This document shows positions 35,584-44,030 of a stretch of DNA of 64,000 nt, piece by piece. The stretch covers positions 248,001-312,000 of the forward strand of contig NZ_JAKGAO010000004.1 in assembly GCF_021532315.1 (NCBI RefSeq). The letters run 5' to 3'. Under the pieces are notes generated by a model, which searched no databases, was not told where the DNA came from, and worked only from the letters and a program-made list of their open reading frames with translations. Position numbers and translations under genes: made by a program. Numbering within the stretch: the stretch's first letter is position 1; each line of letters starts with the position of its first letter. This stretch comes from Paenibacillus tarimensis. GTDB taxonomy: Bacteria > Bacillota > Bacilli > Paenibacillales > Paenibacillaceae.

Positions 35584-35596
35584 GAGGAATAAACGG

Positions 35597-36943
35597 ATGC
35601 GGGCTGTTGACATTATTGGACGCAAGCGCAGCGGCGCGGAACTGTCCGCTGAGGAAATTTCGTTCCTAATCGACGGGTATAGTGCGGGAACGGTGCCGGA
35701 TTATCAGATATCGGCGTGGGCGATGGCTGTTGTATTTCAGGGAATGACAGCTGCGGAGACGGCAGAGCTCACCATGGCTATGGCCCGCTCCGGCGATCAG
35801 CTGGATCTGTCGGGGATCGCCGGTATTAAGGTGGACAAGCACAGTACCGGCGGAGTTGGCGATAAGACGACATTAATCCTTGGGCCGCTTGTTGCATCTG
35901 TAGGGGTGCCTGTCGCCAAGATGTCCGGCAGAGGGCTCGGCCACACAGGCGGTACTATAGATAAGCTTGAATCGATTCGCGGCTTCCGTACAGAGCTCAC
36001 GACGGAGGAGTTTATCAAGCAGGTCAATGAGCTCGGGCTCGCAGTTGTAGGGCAGAGCGGCGATATGGCGCCGGCCGATAAGAAGCTGTACGCTCTTCGG
36101 GATGTAACCGCGACAGTTGAATCCGTGCCTCTAATCGCCAGTTCGGTTATGAGCAAGAAGATTGCGGCGGGTGCGGATGCTATTGTGCTGGACGTTAAAG
36201 CGGGTGGCGGAGCCTTTATGAAGACAGTAGAGGATGCTGAACGTCTGGCACAGGCCATGGTGGCAATTGGCACGGAGACGGGCAGGCATACGGTTGCAGT
36301 CATTAGTGATATGAACCAGCCGCTCGGATATATGATCGGCAATGCGCTGGAAGTGGCCGAGGCAGTGGAGACTTTGCGCGGCAGCGGTCCCAAGGACTTG
36401 GAAGAGCTGTGCGTTACATTAGCTGCTCATATGGTTGTGCTTGGCGGAAAGGCGCAATCCTTTGAGGAAGCCCGGCTGCTTGTGCGTTCGAAGCTGGACA
36501 GCGGGGAAGCGCTCGCCAAGATGAGCGAGTTTGTCGCGGCGCAGGGCGGTGACCCGGGCATGGTGAACAATACGGAATTGCTTCCGCAGGCGCCATACCG
36601 GATCGAGATAAAAGCGGCGAAGTCAGGGTACATAACAGCGATTGAGGCGGAGGACCTTGGACTGGCGGCTATGCATCTCGGAGCAGGCCGGCCTACTAAG
36701 GATGCGGAAATTGACCATGCTGTCGGCATTCAGTTGACCTGCAGGCTCGGCGACCGTGTAGAACAGGGGGATATAATTGCCTTGCTGCATGCGCGCCAAG
36801 ACGGGGAGGCGGAGAGCAGAGTAGCGGAAGCCGTCCGGGATGCTTTCCTGATCGCTGATGGGCCGCCCTCAGTTAGACCGCTTGTGCTGTCTGTCGTTTC
36901 TAAGGAAGGCATAGAACGGTTCGAACAAGCAAGAGAGCAATAA
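35597..36943 (+). CDS. pdp: Pyrimidine-nucleoside phosphorylase
   Basis: A 448-residue enzyme that cleaves uridine, deoxyuridine or thymidine to base and pentose 1-phosphate. The family signature [18 protein letters not shown] is present, with [16 protein letters not shown] (phosphate site), [17 protein letters not shown] and the C-terminal barrel-sandwich region with [24 protein letters not shown] precedes the ATG. With deoB and punA it forms the nucleoside salvage group interrupted by the Spo0E-like gene. Confidence 0.95.
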   Translation: MRAVDIIGRKRSGAELSAEEISFLIDGYSAGTVPDYQISAWAMAVVFQGMTAAETAELTMAMARSGDQLDLSGIAGIKVDKHSTGGVGDKTTLILGPLVASVGVPVAKMSGRGLGHTGGTIDKLESIRGFRTELTTEEFIKQVNELGLAVVGQSGDMAPADKKLYALRDVTATVESVPLIASSVMSKKIAAGADAIVLDVKAGGGAFMKTVEDAERLAQAMVAIGTETGRHTVAVISDMNQPLGYMIGNALEVAEAVETLRGSGPKDLEELCVTLAAHMVVLGGKAQSFEEARLLVRSKLDSGEALAKMSEFVAAQGGDPGMVNNTELLPQAPYRIEIKAAKSGYITAIEAEDLGLAAMHLGAGRPTKDAEIDHAVGIQLTCRLGDRVEQGDIIALLHARQDGEAESRVAEAVRDAFLIADGPPSVRPLVLSVVSKEGIERFEQAREQ

Positions 36944-36987
36944 GCGGAAAGAGGTTGTCCCATGAAGGTTACAGCAAAGGGATAGCA

Positions 36988-37035
36988 TAACAAACGGCCG
37001 GTGGGGAGTTATTCCTGACCGGCTGTTATTGTTTA
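36988..37035 (+). terminator. Probable terminator after pdp
   Basis: GGCCGGT and ACCGGCT arms with partial pairing of the flanking AACA and TGTT, followed by TTATTGTTT. The stem is imperfect. Confidence 0.5.
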
Positions 37036-37098
37036 CGGATATAACAGGCGCTTAACATACGTATGCGAAATAGTATGAACAAGTGTAACGAAATTCTC

Positions 37099-37148
37099 AG
37101 GGGCACTCCTGGTCATTGCGATGACTTACGGGAGTGCCTCTTCTTTTT
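37099..37148 (+). terminator. Terminator upstream of dacF
   Basis: GGGCACTCC at 37101-37109 pairs with GGAGTGCC at 37131-37138 and is followed by TCTTCTTTTT. It insulates dacF from upstream transcription. The rest of the 312-base gap between pdp and dacF contains the weaker hairpin after pdp and no gene I can support. Confidence 0.75.
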
Positions 37149-37255
37149 CCAAATAGGAATGGAATATTTCAAGCTAAGCTGGTCGATAATGGAAAAGGAG
37201 AACGATAGCCAAATTGCGGATGTTCCGCCGCAACTTACCAGGAGGGGACTGTACG

Positions 37256-38434
37256 ATGAAGAGAGTGAAGTCAGCGATTGTGCTGCTGCTGGCTGCTATG
37301 GTTGCCATACCTGCTGCTGTGTCGGCAGAGGAAGCGCCAAAGCCACCAAGCGCTGGAGGAGCAGATCTTGCCCCGTCGGCTAAATCAGCCATATTGATGG
37401 ACGCTGACAGCGGCACCATCATATACGAGAAGAATAGCCACGATAAGCTGCCTCCGGCCAGCATAACGAAGGTTATGACAATGATTCTTGTAATGGAAGC
37501 GCTGGATGAAGGACGAATCAAGCTGACTGACAAGGTAGCTACCAGCGAATATGCGGCTTCGATGGGCGGGTCGCAGATTTTTCTTGAGCCGGGCGAGGAA
37601 ATGACGGTCAATGATATGTTGAAAGGCATTGCGCTTGCTTCTGGGAATGATGCTTCGGTAGCAATGGCAGAGAAGCTGGCCGGCACCGAGCAGGAGTTTG
37701 TACGGCTGATGAATGAGAAGGCAGCGCAGCTGGGGTTGAAGAACACACAATTCGCGAACGCGAATGGGCTGCCGGCTGAAAATCATTATTCCTCTGCTCA
37801 TGATATCGCCGTCATGTCGAGGGAGCTGTTGAAGCACAGCGAGATAACGAAATATACGGGCTTATATCAGGATTACCTGCGCAAGGATTCGGAAAAGCCG
37901 TTCTGGCTCGTGAACACGAATAAGCTGGTCCGGTTCTACAGTGGTGCTGATGGTTTAAAGACCGGCTATACCAATGAAGCCAAATTCTGTCTGACCGCAA
38001 CTGCCATGCGCGATCAGTTCCGCATCATTGCCGTTGTTATGGGTGAACCCAATACCAAGACCCGCAATGCAGAGGTATCGCAGATGTTTGACTATGCGTT
38101 TGCACAGTATTCGAATCTGCCGATCCTGAAGAAGGGCGATGAAATCGGCACTGTCCCTATTGCCAAAGGTTCAGTTGCTGAGCTTAAGCTGGTCGCCAAG
38201 CATCCATACAGCATCCTGATTAAGAAGGGTTCAAAAGCCGAGGACATACGGCACGAGCTGCGGCTTGACGGTAATCTTTCCGCGCCAATCAAGATTGGCC
38301 AGCCAATAGGCAAGCTTATTGTATTTCAAGGGGACAGTGTGCTGACGGAATTCGCGGTTGAAGCGCCGCAGTCTGTGGAGAAGGCCGGCTGGTGGACTCT
38401 CTTCAAGCGTACCTGTACCGAGCTGTTCACCTAA
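37256..38434 (+). CDS. dacF: DacF, sporulation D-alanyl-D-alanine carboxypeptidase
   Basis: A 392-residue secreted DD-carboxypeptidase of the PBP5 type that trims D-Ala from cortex peptidoglycan precursors and so limits cross-linking. A signal peptide covers about residues 1-24. The active-site motifs are SITK with Ser 69 and Lys 72, SGND, and KTG in GADGLKTGYT. The PBP5 C-terminal beta domain and a final amphipathic segment (WWTLFKRTCTELF) follow. GGAGGGG precedes ATG 37256. It lies directly before spoIIAA, as in Bacillus. Confidence 0.94.
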   Translation: MKRVKSAIVLLLAAMVAIPAAVSAEEAPKPPSAGGADLAPSAKSAILMDADSGTIIYEKNSHDKLPPASITKVMTMILVMEALDEGRIKLTDKVATSEYAASMGGSQIFLEPGEEMTVNDMLKGIALASGNDASVAMAEKLAGTEQEFVRLMNEKAAQLGLKNTQFANANGLPAENHYSSAHDIAVMSRELLKHSEITKYTGLYQDYLRKDSEKPFWLVNTNKLVRFYSGADGLKTGYTNEAKFCLTATAMRDQFRIIAVVMGEPNTKTRNAEVSQMFDYAFAQYSNLPILKKGDEIGTVPIAKGSVAELKLVAKHPYSILIKKGSKAEDIRHELRLDGNLSAPIKIGQPIGKLIVFQGDSVLTEFAVEAPQSVEKAGWWTLFKRTCTELFT

Positions 38435-38498
38435 TCTAAGGTTGTTAACAGAAGCGGGCATAGCGTTTCTTGTCACCTGGTAGCAACCTTCTTCTAGT

Positions 38499-38539
38499 TT
38501 TGTCGGGAGGCAGGAAAGGGCAGGCAAAACGTAGAAATC
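38499..38539 (+). promoter_or_regulatory. Sigma-H promoter of spoIIA with 0A-like box
   Basis: GCAGGAAAG at 38510-38518 matches the sigma-H -35 at eight of nine positions, and GTAGAAATC at 38531-38539 resembles the -10, with a 12-base spacer. TTTGTCGGG at 38499-38507 is a degenerate 0A box. In Bacillus subtilis the spoIIA operon has a sigma-H promoter activated by Spo0A~P. Confidence 0.5.
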
Positions 38540-38573
38540 TCTGTTCTATCCAAGGGGAGGAGTGAACAGAATT

Positions 38574-38927
38574 ATGCGTTTGCAGGTTGAACTGGAACAC
38601 TACCGCAACGTGCTGATCGTCCGGCTGAAGGGCGAGCTCGATCATCATACGGCTGACAGTGTCAGGCAGCAGATGGAGGAAGCGATTCTCCGGGGAAGCA
38701 GCGATCATGTGATTTTAAGCTTGAAGGATCTGGTGTTTATGGACAGCTCGGGGCTTGGTGTTATACTGGGCCGCTATAAGCTGCTCAAATCCCGCGGGGG
38801 CAAGATGGTTGTGTGCGATGTTAACCCTGCTGTCCACCGCCTTTTTGAACTGTCGGGGCTGTTTAAGATTTTGACAATACACGATAACGAGCGCTCAGCG
38901 CTGACCAGTCTGGAGGTCGTATCATGA
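38574..38927 (+). CDS. spoIIAA: SpoIIAA, anti-anti-sigma factor
   Basis: A 117-residue STAS-domain protein. When unphosphorylated it frees sigma-F by capturing SpoIIAB; SpoIIAB phosphorylates it on Ser 58, visible in [16 protein letters not shown]. The length equals that of the Bacillus protein. ATG 38574 is 11 bases after GGGGAGGAG; a GTG at 38562 overlaps that site. The stop overlaps the spoIIAB start by four bases (ATGA). Confidence 0.96.
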   Translation: MRLQVELEHYRNVLIVRLKGELDHHTADSVRQQMEEAILRGSSDHVILSLKDLVFMDSSGLGVILGRYKLLKSRGGKMVVCDVNPAVHRLFELSGLFKILTIHDNERSALTSLEVVS

Positions 38928-39370
38928 ACGGATCCAATCATATGACCTTAACATTTGCCAGCCGCTCAGAGAATGAAGCATTTGCCCGGATTGCCGTTGC
39001 CGCCTTCGTATCCCAGCTTGACCCGACAATGGAGGAATTGAATGATCTGAAGACTGTGGTGTCGGAGGCTGTGACCAACGCGATAATTCACGGCTATAAC
39101 AGTGATCCTGCGGGTGTCGTGACGATTGAAGCAGCGATTGAAGGCGATACGGTATCCATTGCCGTTAAGGACAGCGGCGGCGGTATTGAAGATCTCGAAC
39201 TGGCCCGCCAGCCGCTGTATACGTCCAAGCCTGAGCTGGAACGCTCCGGTATGGGGTTTACGATAATGGAAAATTTCATGGATCACTTTGAAGTCGTGAG
39301 CGAGCAGGGAACCGGCACGCAGATCGTGATGACCAAGCGCATCGAATCGAAAAAGGCGCTTTTTAATTAA
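38924..39370 (+). CDS. spoIIAB: SpoIIAB, anti-sigma-F factor and kinase
   Basis: A 148-residue GHKL-type kinase that binds sigma-F and phosphorylates SpoIIAA. The N box is [19 protein letters not shown]1 is [11 protein letters not shown] and G2 is [15 protein letters not shown]. It overlaps spoIIAA by four bases and sits 20 bases before sigF, the standard three-gene switch that sets up forespore-specific transcription. Confidence 0.96.
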   Translation: MNGSNHMTLTFASRSENEAFARIAVAAFVSQLDPTMEELNDLKTVVSEAVTNAIIHGYNSDPAGVVTIEAAIEGDTVSIAVKDSGGGIEDLELARQPLYTSKPELERSGMGFTIMENFMDHFEVVSEQGTGTQIVMTKRIESKKALFN

Positions 39371-39390
39371 GCGCATAGGGGTTGGGCCTC

Positions 39391-40146
39391 ATGGAAGTCG
39401 ATTTGAAACAGAACACGCAGCCGTTTTTGGATGACGCGGAAGTTAAAAGGCTGATCGCCTTGAGCCAGACTGGGGAGACCAGTGCCAGAGATACGCTTGT
39501 AAACTGTAATATCCGTCTTGTGTGGTCGGTTGTCCAGCGCTTCATGAATCGTGGCTATGAGCCTGAGGATCTGTTCCAGATCGGTTGTATCGGGCTGTTG
39601 AAATCGGTGGATAAATTTGACCTGTCCTACGATGTGAAGTTTTCAACGTATGCTGTGCCTATGATTATCGGAGAAATCCAGCGCTTCCTGCGGGATGATG
39701 GGACGCTCAAGGTAAGCCGGTCGCTGAAGGAGCTGGCCAATAAGGTCCGCAAGACCAAGGACGAGCTGTCCAAGGTGCTGGGCCGTCAGCCGACGATCGG
39801 TGAGGTTGCAGAGCATCTTGGAATCAGTCCGGAGGACGTTGTATTCGCTCAGGAGGCTAACAAGCCGCCTGCTTCCATCCATGAGACAGTGTTTGAGAAT
39901 GACGGCGACCCGATTACGCTGATGGACCAGATTGCGGATGACAGTCAGGAAAAATGGTTTGACAAGCTGACACTGAGCGAGGCCATTGAAACCTTGTCCG
40001 AGCGGGAGCGGCTGATTGTCTATCTCAGGTATTACCGTGACCAGACACAGTCAGAGGTAGCGAGCAGACTCGGAATATCCCAGGTACAAGTGTCCAGGCT
40101 GGAGAAAAAGATATTGCAGACAATTCGGGAACAGATCGCGCAGTAG
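39391..40146 (+). CDS. sigF: Sigma-F, first forespore sigma factor
   Basis: A 251-residue sigma factor with region 2 (GYEPEDLFQIGCIGLLKSVD, KFSTYAVPMIIGEIQRFLRD), region 3 (SRSLKELANKVRKTKDELSK) and region 4 (LSERERLIVYLRYYRDQTQS, then EVASRLGISQVQVSRLEK). It is held by SpoIIAB until septation. ATG 39391 lies after AGGGGTTGG; a TTG at 39382 is also in frame. A terminator overlaps its stop codon. The candidate sigma-F promoter of ytfJ in this window fits its specificity. Confidence 0.97.
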   Translation: MEVDLKQNTQPFLDDAEVKRLIALSQTGETSARDTLVNCNIRLVWSVVQRFMNRGYEPEDLFQIGCIGLLKSVDKFDLSYDVKFSTYAVPMIIGEIQRFLRDDGTLKVSRSLKELANKVRKTKDELSKVLGRQPTIGEVAEHLGISPEDVVFAQEANKPPASIHETVFENDGDPITLMDQIADDSQEKWFDKLTLSEAIETLSERERLIVYLRYYRDQTQSEVASRLGISQVQVSRLEKKILQTIREQIAQ

Positions 40147-40160
40147 CGCGGTCTTTTTTT
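40134..40160 (+). terminator. Terminator overlapping the sigF stop
   Basis: GATCGCGC and GCGCGGTC form the stem around the TAG stop, followed by a run of seven Ts. It closes the dacF-spoIIA operon. Confidence 0.85.
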
Positions 40161-40269
40161 GTGCTACGCTCGAGCTTGGATCCGGCTCTTCAAGTCTCTT
40201 ACATATCTTGACAGCATCTTGACTGTTGTGTTCTTATAGTAGGGGAAGAATTAATGGGAGGTAAATAAC

Positions 40270-40452
40270 ATGAAGAGAATTTTGATTGCTTCACTTGGTT
40301 ATGCCACCACGGGCTTTGGCTTATATCATGTGCTATTTGGGGATGCGAATATCTACGGATATACGATTTTGCTAGCTGGTTTGATAGGTGTCTTGATGGA
40401 TATCAATTATAAAAAGCTGCACACAGAGCAGGACTCGAATGGAGTCAAATAG
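40270..40452 (+). CDS. Small two-helix membrane protein, function unknown
   Basis: A 60-residue protein with a first hydrophobic segment at about residues 3-22 (ILIASLGYATTGFGLYHVLF) and a second at 29-46 (YGYTILLAGLIGVLMD), then a short charged tail. GGGAGGTAAATAAC precedes the ATG, a good ribosome site. Upstream are two copies of TTGAC[AT] 11 bases apart (40208-40224), without a well-spaced -10. A terminator follows, so it is a single-gene unit. I do not recognise a family. Confidence 0.65.
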   Translation: MKRILIASLGYATTGFGLYHVLFGDANIYGYTILLAGLIGVLMDINYKKLHTEQDSNGVK

Positions 40453-40463
40453 GATCAGTAGAG

Positions 40464-40497
40464 AACGGTTCGTTATCAATAACGGGCTGTTTTTTTA
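40464..40497 (+). terminator. Terminator after the 60-residue protein gene
   Basis: AACGGTTCGTTAT and AATAACGGGCTGTT pair with a few G-U pairs and are followed by a run of seven Ts. Confidence 0.7.
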
Positions 40498-40775
40498 TGT
40501 AAATTATTGTATACCCTTTCTGCCTCGGCAGCGTGTATAATTACTTTTGCGCTCCCCGTAGCAATAAGCTCTGGAGTGATGCTATATGTCTATTCCCTGG
40601 TGATACTGACATATTTAGATAACTGACACTTTCCTAACAATTAAGACGATATTTTTATAACAATAAGGCCCCATAATGAGGTTAACTCACCCGGTTGGGA
40701 TTGGGAACCGAATGTTAGAACGAAATGGGTTTAAAGTTATGAAATTTGCCAATTAACAGGAGGGACCAGTTGAAT

Positions 40776-41006
40776 ATGGATATCTGCAGGGCGGAAGGAT
40801 GCTGTAAGACGGTGAAGGCCAAAGGGTTGTGTGCCATGCATCATCAGCGGATGCGCAGACACGGCGACATAAATTACAGCAGGCCGCCTAAGCCGTTATG
40901 TATGCGGAGCGGCTGTGAGGAGCCGTCGGTTGCGAGGGGCTACTGCCGCAAGCATTATTACTTTCTGGTTCGTACCGGGCAGATGCAGGTTGGTGTGTTA
41001 AGCTGA
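40776..41006 (+). CDS. Cys/His-rich protein with two zinc-binding repeats
   Basis: A 76-residue, basic protein made of two similar units: CRAEGCCKTVKAKGLCAMHH and CMRSGCEEPSVARGYCRKHY. Each has the pattern C-x4-C-x9-C-x2-H, a typical zinc-binding arrangement also seen in N-terminal regions of some phage HNH nucleases. No nuclease domain is present here. AGGAGGGA at 40758-40765 serves either TTG 40770 or ATG 40776. The 323-base gap upstream holds a terminator, AT-rich sequence and a 26-codon frame ending just before the ribosome site. It is a single-gene unit between sigF and spoVA. DNA or RNA binding is a guess. Confidence 0.7.
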   Translation: MDICRAEGCCKTVKAKGLCAMHHQRMRRHGDINYSRPPKPLCMRSGCEEPSVARGYCRKHYYFLVRTGQMQVGVLS

Positions 41007-41018
41007 ATAATTATATAG

Positions 41019-41063
41019 AGGGCTGTCTGGTCGAAATGTAAATTTCGGTTCAGGCAGCCCTTT
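41019..41063 (+). terminator. Hairpin terminator after the zinc-repeat gene
   Basis: AGGGCTGTCTGG and CAGGCAGCCCT arms, extended by CGAAAT/ATTTCG, form a long stem followed by TTTCCTT. Confidence 0.7.
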
Positions 41064-41085
41064 CCTTATATTACCTGCTGGAAAA

Positions 41086-41116
41086 TGATTATATCTGAAC
41101 TTCCCATCTCATACTA
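41086..41116 (+). promoter_or_regulatory. Sigma-G promoter of the spoVA operon
   Basis: CATACTA at 41110-41116 matches the sigma-G -10 exactly. TGATTA at 41086-41091 matches the -35 TGAATA at five of six positions with an 18-base spacer. In Bacillus subtilis spoVA is transcribed by sigma-G in the forespore. Confidence 0.6.
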
Positions 41117-41148
41117 AAAGGGAAAAAGACACCAAGGAATGATGCTGT

Positions 41149-41790
41149 ATGGCAGCTGCGCCAGACGCAACCTTATACGTAAGGCTTCGCAAGCGGATTG
41201 CAATTAGTCCCGGTGAGCAGGTAAAGCTTGGATCGGTATCCAGAATGCTGTCCGAAGCGGGAGTGGAGAAGCAGCTCGCTGGTCTCGAAATCTATCGCCA
41301 TAAGCCCGAAGACGGTAATCGTGTGGTAATTGATATGCTGCACATTATCCGACTTATTCACACCGTTAAGCCAGGGCTGGCAGTTGAATACTACGGTGAT
41401 CCCCAGGTTCTCGTCATGATCGATATGAAGGCCATCAAGCCGCGGATTACAGTGCTTCTGCTCGCATGGCTGCTTCTGTTCTTCGGCGCCGGTCTGGCTA
41501 TCATGAATTTCCATGCGGATGTCAGCATGCGGGAGGTGCATGTGCGGATTACCGAGCTTATCACCGGTTCTGCAGACACCCATCCGCTGTGGTTTCAGAT
41601 CCCCTATTCAGTTGGGATCGGTCTTGGCATGTCCCTGTTCTTCAACCATATTTTCCGCAAACGGTTTAATGAGGAGCCAAGTCCGCTTGAGGTTGAGCTT
41701 TACACCTATCAGGAGAATGTAAATGCATACGTGATCGCCGATGAGATGGGCAAGATGAATGGGGACGACCGGAGCAGAGCAGATGAATGA
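41149..41790 (+). CDS. spoVAA: SpoVAA, stage V sporulation protein AA
   Basis: A 213-residue protein with an N-terminal soluble domain (about residues 1-100, YVRLRKRIAISPGEQVKLG) and two membrane helices at about 104-122 and 148-168. It matches SpoVAA, part of the SpoVA system that moves Ca-dipicolinate across the spore inner membrane. A sigma-G promoter lies upstream. Its stop overlaps the spoVAB start. Confidence 0.9.
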   Translation: MAAAPDATLYVRLRKRIAISPGEQVKLGSVSRMLSEAGVEKQLAGLEIYRHKPEDGNRVVIDMLHIIRLIHTVKPGLAVEYYGDPQVLVMIDMKAIKPRITVLLLAWLLLFFGAGLAIMNFHADVSMREVHVRITELITGSADTHPLWFQIPYSVGIGLGMSLFFNHIFRKRFNEEPSPLEVELYTYQENVNAYVIADEMGKMNGDDRSRADE

Positions 41791-42211
41791 GCTTATTTCA
41801 CGAGCCGCAGTACTTTTTATCGGTCTCTCGGGAGGGGTAGCTGTAGGCAGCGGTATGGTCGCTTTGCTCGTTATACTGGATTTGATTCCGCGGCTTGCAC
41901 AGCTTGCCAGGGCATATCGGCATGCGGTCTGGTTTGAAACAGCCATCGTTCTCGGTTCTGTCTTCTGGTCCCTTGCTGATTTTTTTGACTGGAAAGCCGG
42001 ACTGCCGCCAACTTACCCGTTAATGCTGGTTGGTCTGCTGGACGGCATGTTCGTCGGGATGCTGGCAGCAGCGCTGACGGAAGTGGTCAATGTGCTGCCA
42101 ATCATGGCAAAACGTCTTCATTTATCCAAGTATATGCTTGGTCTGGTCATGGCAATGGTGCTTGGCAAAACAGCGGGTTCTCTGTTCGACTGGCTGATAT
42201 ATCAGTGGTAG
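41783..42211 (+). CDS. spoVAB: SpoVAB, stage V sporulation protein AB
   Basis: A 142-residue integral membrane protein with four hydrophobic segments, starting FIGLSGGVAVGSGMVALLV and including EVVNVLPIMAKRL. Length and order after spoVAA identify SpoVAB. I start at ATG 41783, eight bases after GGAG and overlapping the spoVAA stop by eight bases; the next ATG upstream (41759) would double the overlap. In Bacillus spoVAC would follow; here spoVAF does. Confidence 0.9.
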   Translation: MNELISRAAVLFIGLSGGVAVGSGMVALLVILDLIPRLAQLARAYRHAVWFETAIVLGSVFWSLADFFDWKAGLPPTYPLMLVGLLDGMFVGMLAAALTEVVNVLPIMAKRLHLSKYMLGLVMAMVLGKTAGSLFDWLIYQW

Positions 42212-42263
42212 CCTGCAGACTTGGTGACAGAAAGTTTAATACGGTACAGATGGAGGGGTACAT

Positions 42264-43874
42264 ATGGCAGATATGCAGGATGGACAAGGGCGTGAGCATG
42301 AGAATGACAAACCGGTGAATGGTATTCCGCCGCAGGAGCCGGACAAGCATGCATCTACAGGCACTCCAGAGACGCTGATCATCCGTCAGCATCGCGTTCG
42401 CATGCAGCCGCCGGCCAAGAAGAGCAAGCAAAAGCAGGATGACCTCAGCATACCGTCAAGTCTTGAGGATTTCCGGACACTGCTGAAGAATCAGGTCGGG
42501 CTGGGAGCGAGCTTCGACGTCGTCATCCGGGAGATGACCTTCGGTGATCGCAAGACGGCCCTGTTCTTCATGAATGGTTTTGCAAAGGATACGATTCTAA
42601 CAGAGGTGCTGAAACGCCTCACCTATCTGCAGCCTGAACAAGTTTCATCCGATGCGGTCCAGTCCTTCCTAGAGATGTATATCCCCGCCATACAGGTGGT
42701 GAAGGTGACGAAGCAGGATAAAATGCTGGACTCGGTTCTCGCGGGCAGCTCGGCTTTATTCATTGAGAAGGAACAGGCCGTACTCGTCATTGACGCAAAG
42801 AGCTACCCGGGACGGACGCCGGAGGAGCCGACATTAGAGCGTGTCGTCCGGGGCAGCAGGGACGGATTCGTGGAGACGCTGATGACCAATATATCGCTCG
42901 TACGGCGCCGGCTCAGAGACAGGCACCTCCGCTACGAGATGGTCAAGGTCGGCAGACGTACCCAGACGGATGTATGTATCGCTTACCTAGACGATGTTGC
43001 GGATCTCAAGCTGGTTGATGCGGTCAGAGAAAAAATTAATGCGGTGGAGGTTGAGGGAATACCACTTGCTGACAAGCAGCTTGAGGAGGCGACTGTCAAA
43101 CGCGGCTGGAACCCATATCCGCTGGTCCGGTACTCCGAGCGCCCAGATGTGGTTGCGGCGCAGCTGCTCTCAGGCAACGTCGCCGTATTTGTGGATACCA
43201 GTCCAAGCGTGATGCTGCTGCCCACGACCTTTTTCGAAATGGCCCAGCATGCGGAGGAGGACCGGCAGACGCCATTCATTGGGACCTATCTGAGATGGGT
43301 CAGATTTGCCGGCATTCTGGCTTCGATGTTCCTGCTTCCTTTGTGGTTTCTGCTTGTTGTAGAGGAGAACCTACTGCCGCCGGCCCTGGGGTTCATCGGT
43401 CCGACCGATGCGGGTAGAATCCCGCTGCTGCTTCAGTTCCTGCTTGTTGAAATAGGCGTCGACCTGCTGAGGATGGCTGCAGTCCATACGCCAACACCGC
43501 TGGCCACAGCCATGTCGCTGATCTCTGCGATCCTGATTGGTGACATCGCTGTCAAGACAGGCTTGTTCATTAATGAGGTTATCTTGTACATGGCTGTAGC
43601 GGCCATTGGTATGTTTGCAACGCCAAGCTATGAGCTGGGTCTCGCCAACCGGATTGTCAGGCTGGTCCTGCTCATACTCGTTGCGGCATTCCGGATTCCG
43701 GGATTCATGCTCGGCTGTACGCTGCTTATTGTTTTGCTGGCGGTCGAGCGCTCCTTCAATCGGCCCTATCTGTGGCCGTTTATCCCATTCAACCGCAGAG
43801 CGCTCGGCGAGTTAATCGTCAGGCGCCCGTTCCTTAAGCAGCGGAAACGAACGGTGCTGTACAGACCGAAATGA
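42264..43874 (+). CDS. spoVAF: SpoVAF, GerA-type spore germination protein
   Basis: A 536-residue protein of the GerA A-subunit family. A cytoplasmic domain covers about residues 60-335, with GSSALFIEKEQAVLVIDAKS, RVVRGSRDGFVETLMTNISL and TPFIGTYLRWVRF; four to five membrane helices follow, ending with PFLKQRKRTVLYRPK. In Bacillus SpoVAF works with SpoVAEa in germination. The first 60 residues are hydrophilic and low in conservation. AGATGGAGGGG precedes the ATG. It follows spoVAB after 52 bases, with no room for the usual spoVAC, spoVAD and spoVAE genes, and precedes lysA as in Bacillus. Confidence 0.9.
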   Translation: MADMQDGQGREHENDKPVNGIPPQEPDKHASTGTPETLIIRQHRVRMQPPAKKSKQKQDDLSIPSSLEDFRTLLKNQVGLGASFDVVIREMTFGDRKTALFFMNGFAKDTILTEVLKRLTYLQPEQVSSDAVQSFLEMYIPAIQVVKVTKQDKMLDSVLAGSSALFIEKEQAVLVIDAKSYPGRTPEEPTLERVVRGSRDGFVETLMTNISLVRRRLRDRHLRYEMVKVGRRTQTDVCIAYLDDVADLKLVDAVREKINAVEVEGIPLADKQLEEATVKRGWNPYPLVRYSERPDVVAAQLLSGNVAVFVDTSPSVMLLPTTFFEMAQHAEEDRQTPFIGTYLRWVRFAGILASMFLLPLWFLLVVEENLLPPALGFIGPTDAGRIPLLLQFLLVEIGVDLLRMAAVHTPTPLATAMSLISAILIGDIAVKTGLFINEVILYMAVAAIGMFATPSYELGLANRIVRLVLLILVAAFRIPGFMLGCTLLIVLLAVERSFNRPYLWPFIPFNRRALGELIVRRPFLKQRKRTVLYRPK

Positions 43875-44030
43875 TGTTGCCATGACAGCAGCAGGAGCCT
43901 TTGGCAATAGACGGAAAGTACAAATGATTTGCTGATTTATCCATTTCTCCGTCGGCGATTATGCGTTATACTTAAGTGCAAATGATGCAAATCAATTTGG
44001 GCTTTATGCAGAAAGCAGAGGGGAAAATAT

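Noticed and set aside
36962-36982. Six-codon frame MKVTAKG after pdp
   Set aside because: Too short to support; only a weak AAAGAGG upstream.
37162-37190. Sigma-F-like elements before dacF (GAATA, then GTCGATAAT at 15 bases)
   Set aside because: The -10 departs from the consensus at key positions (no GG, wrong sixth base); not reliable enough to list as a promoter.
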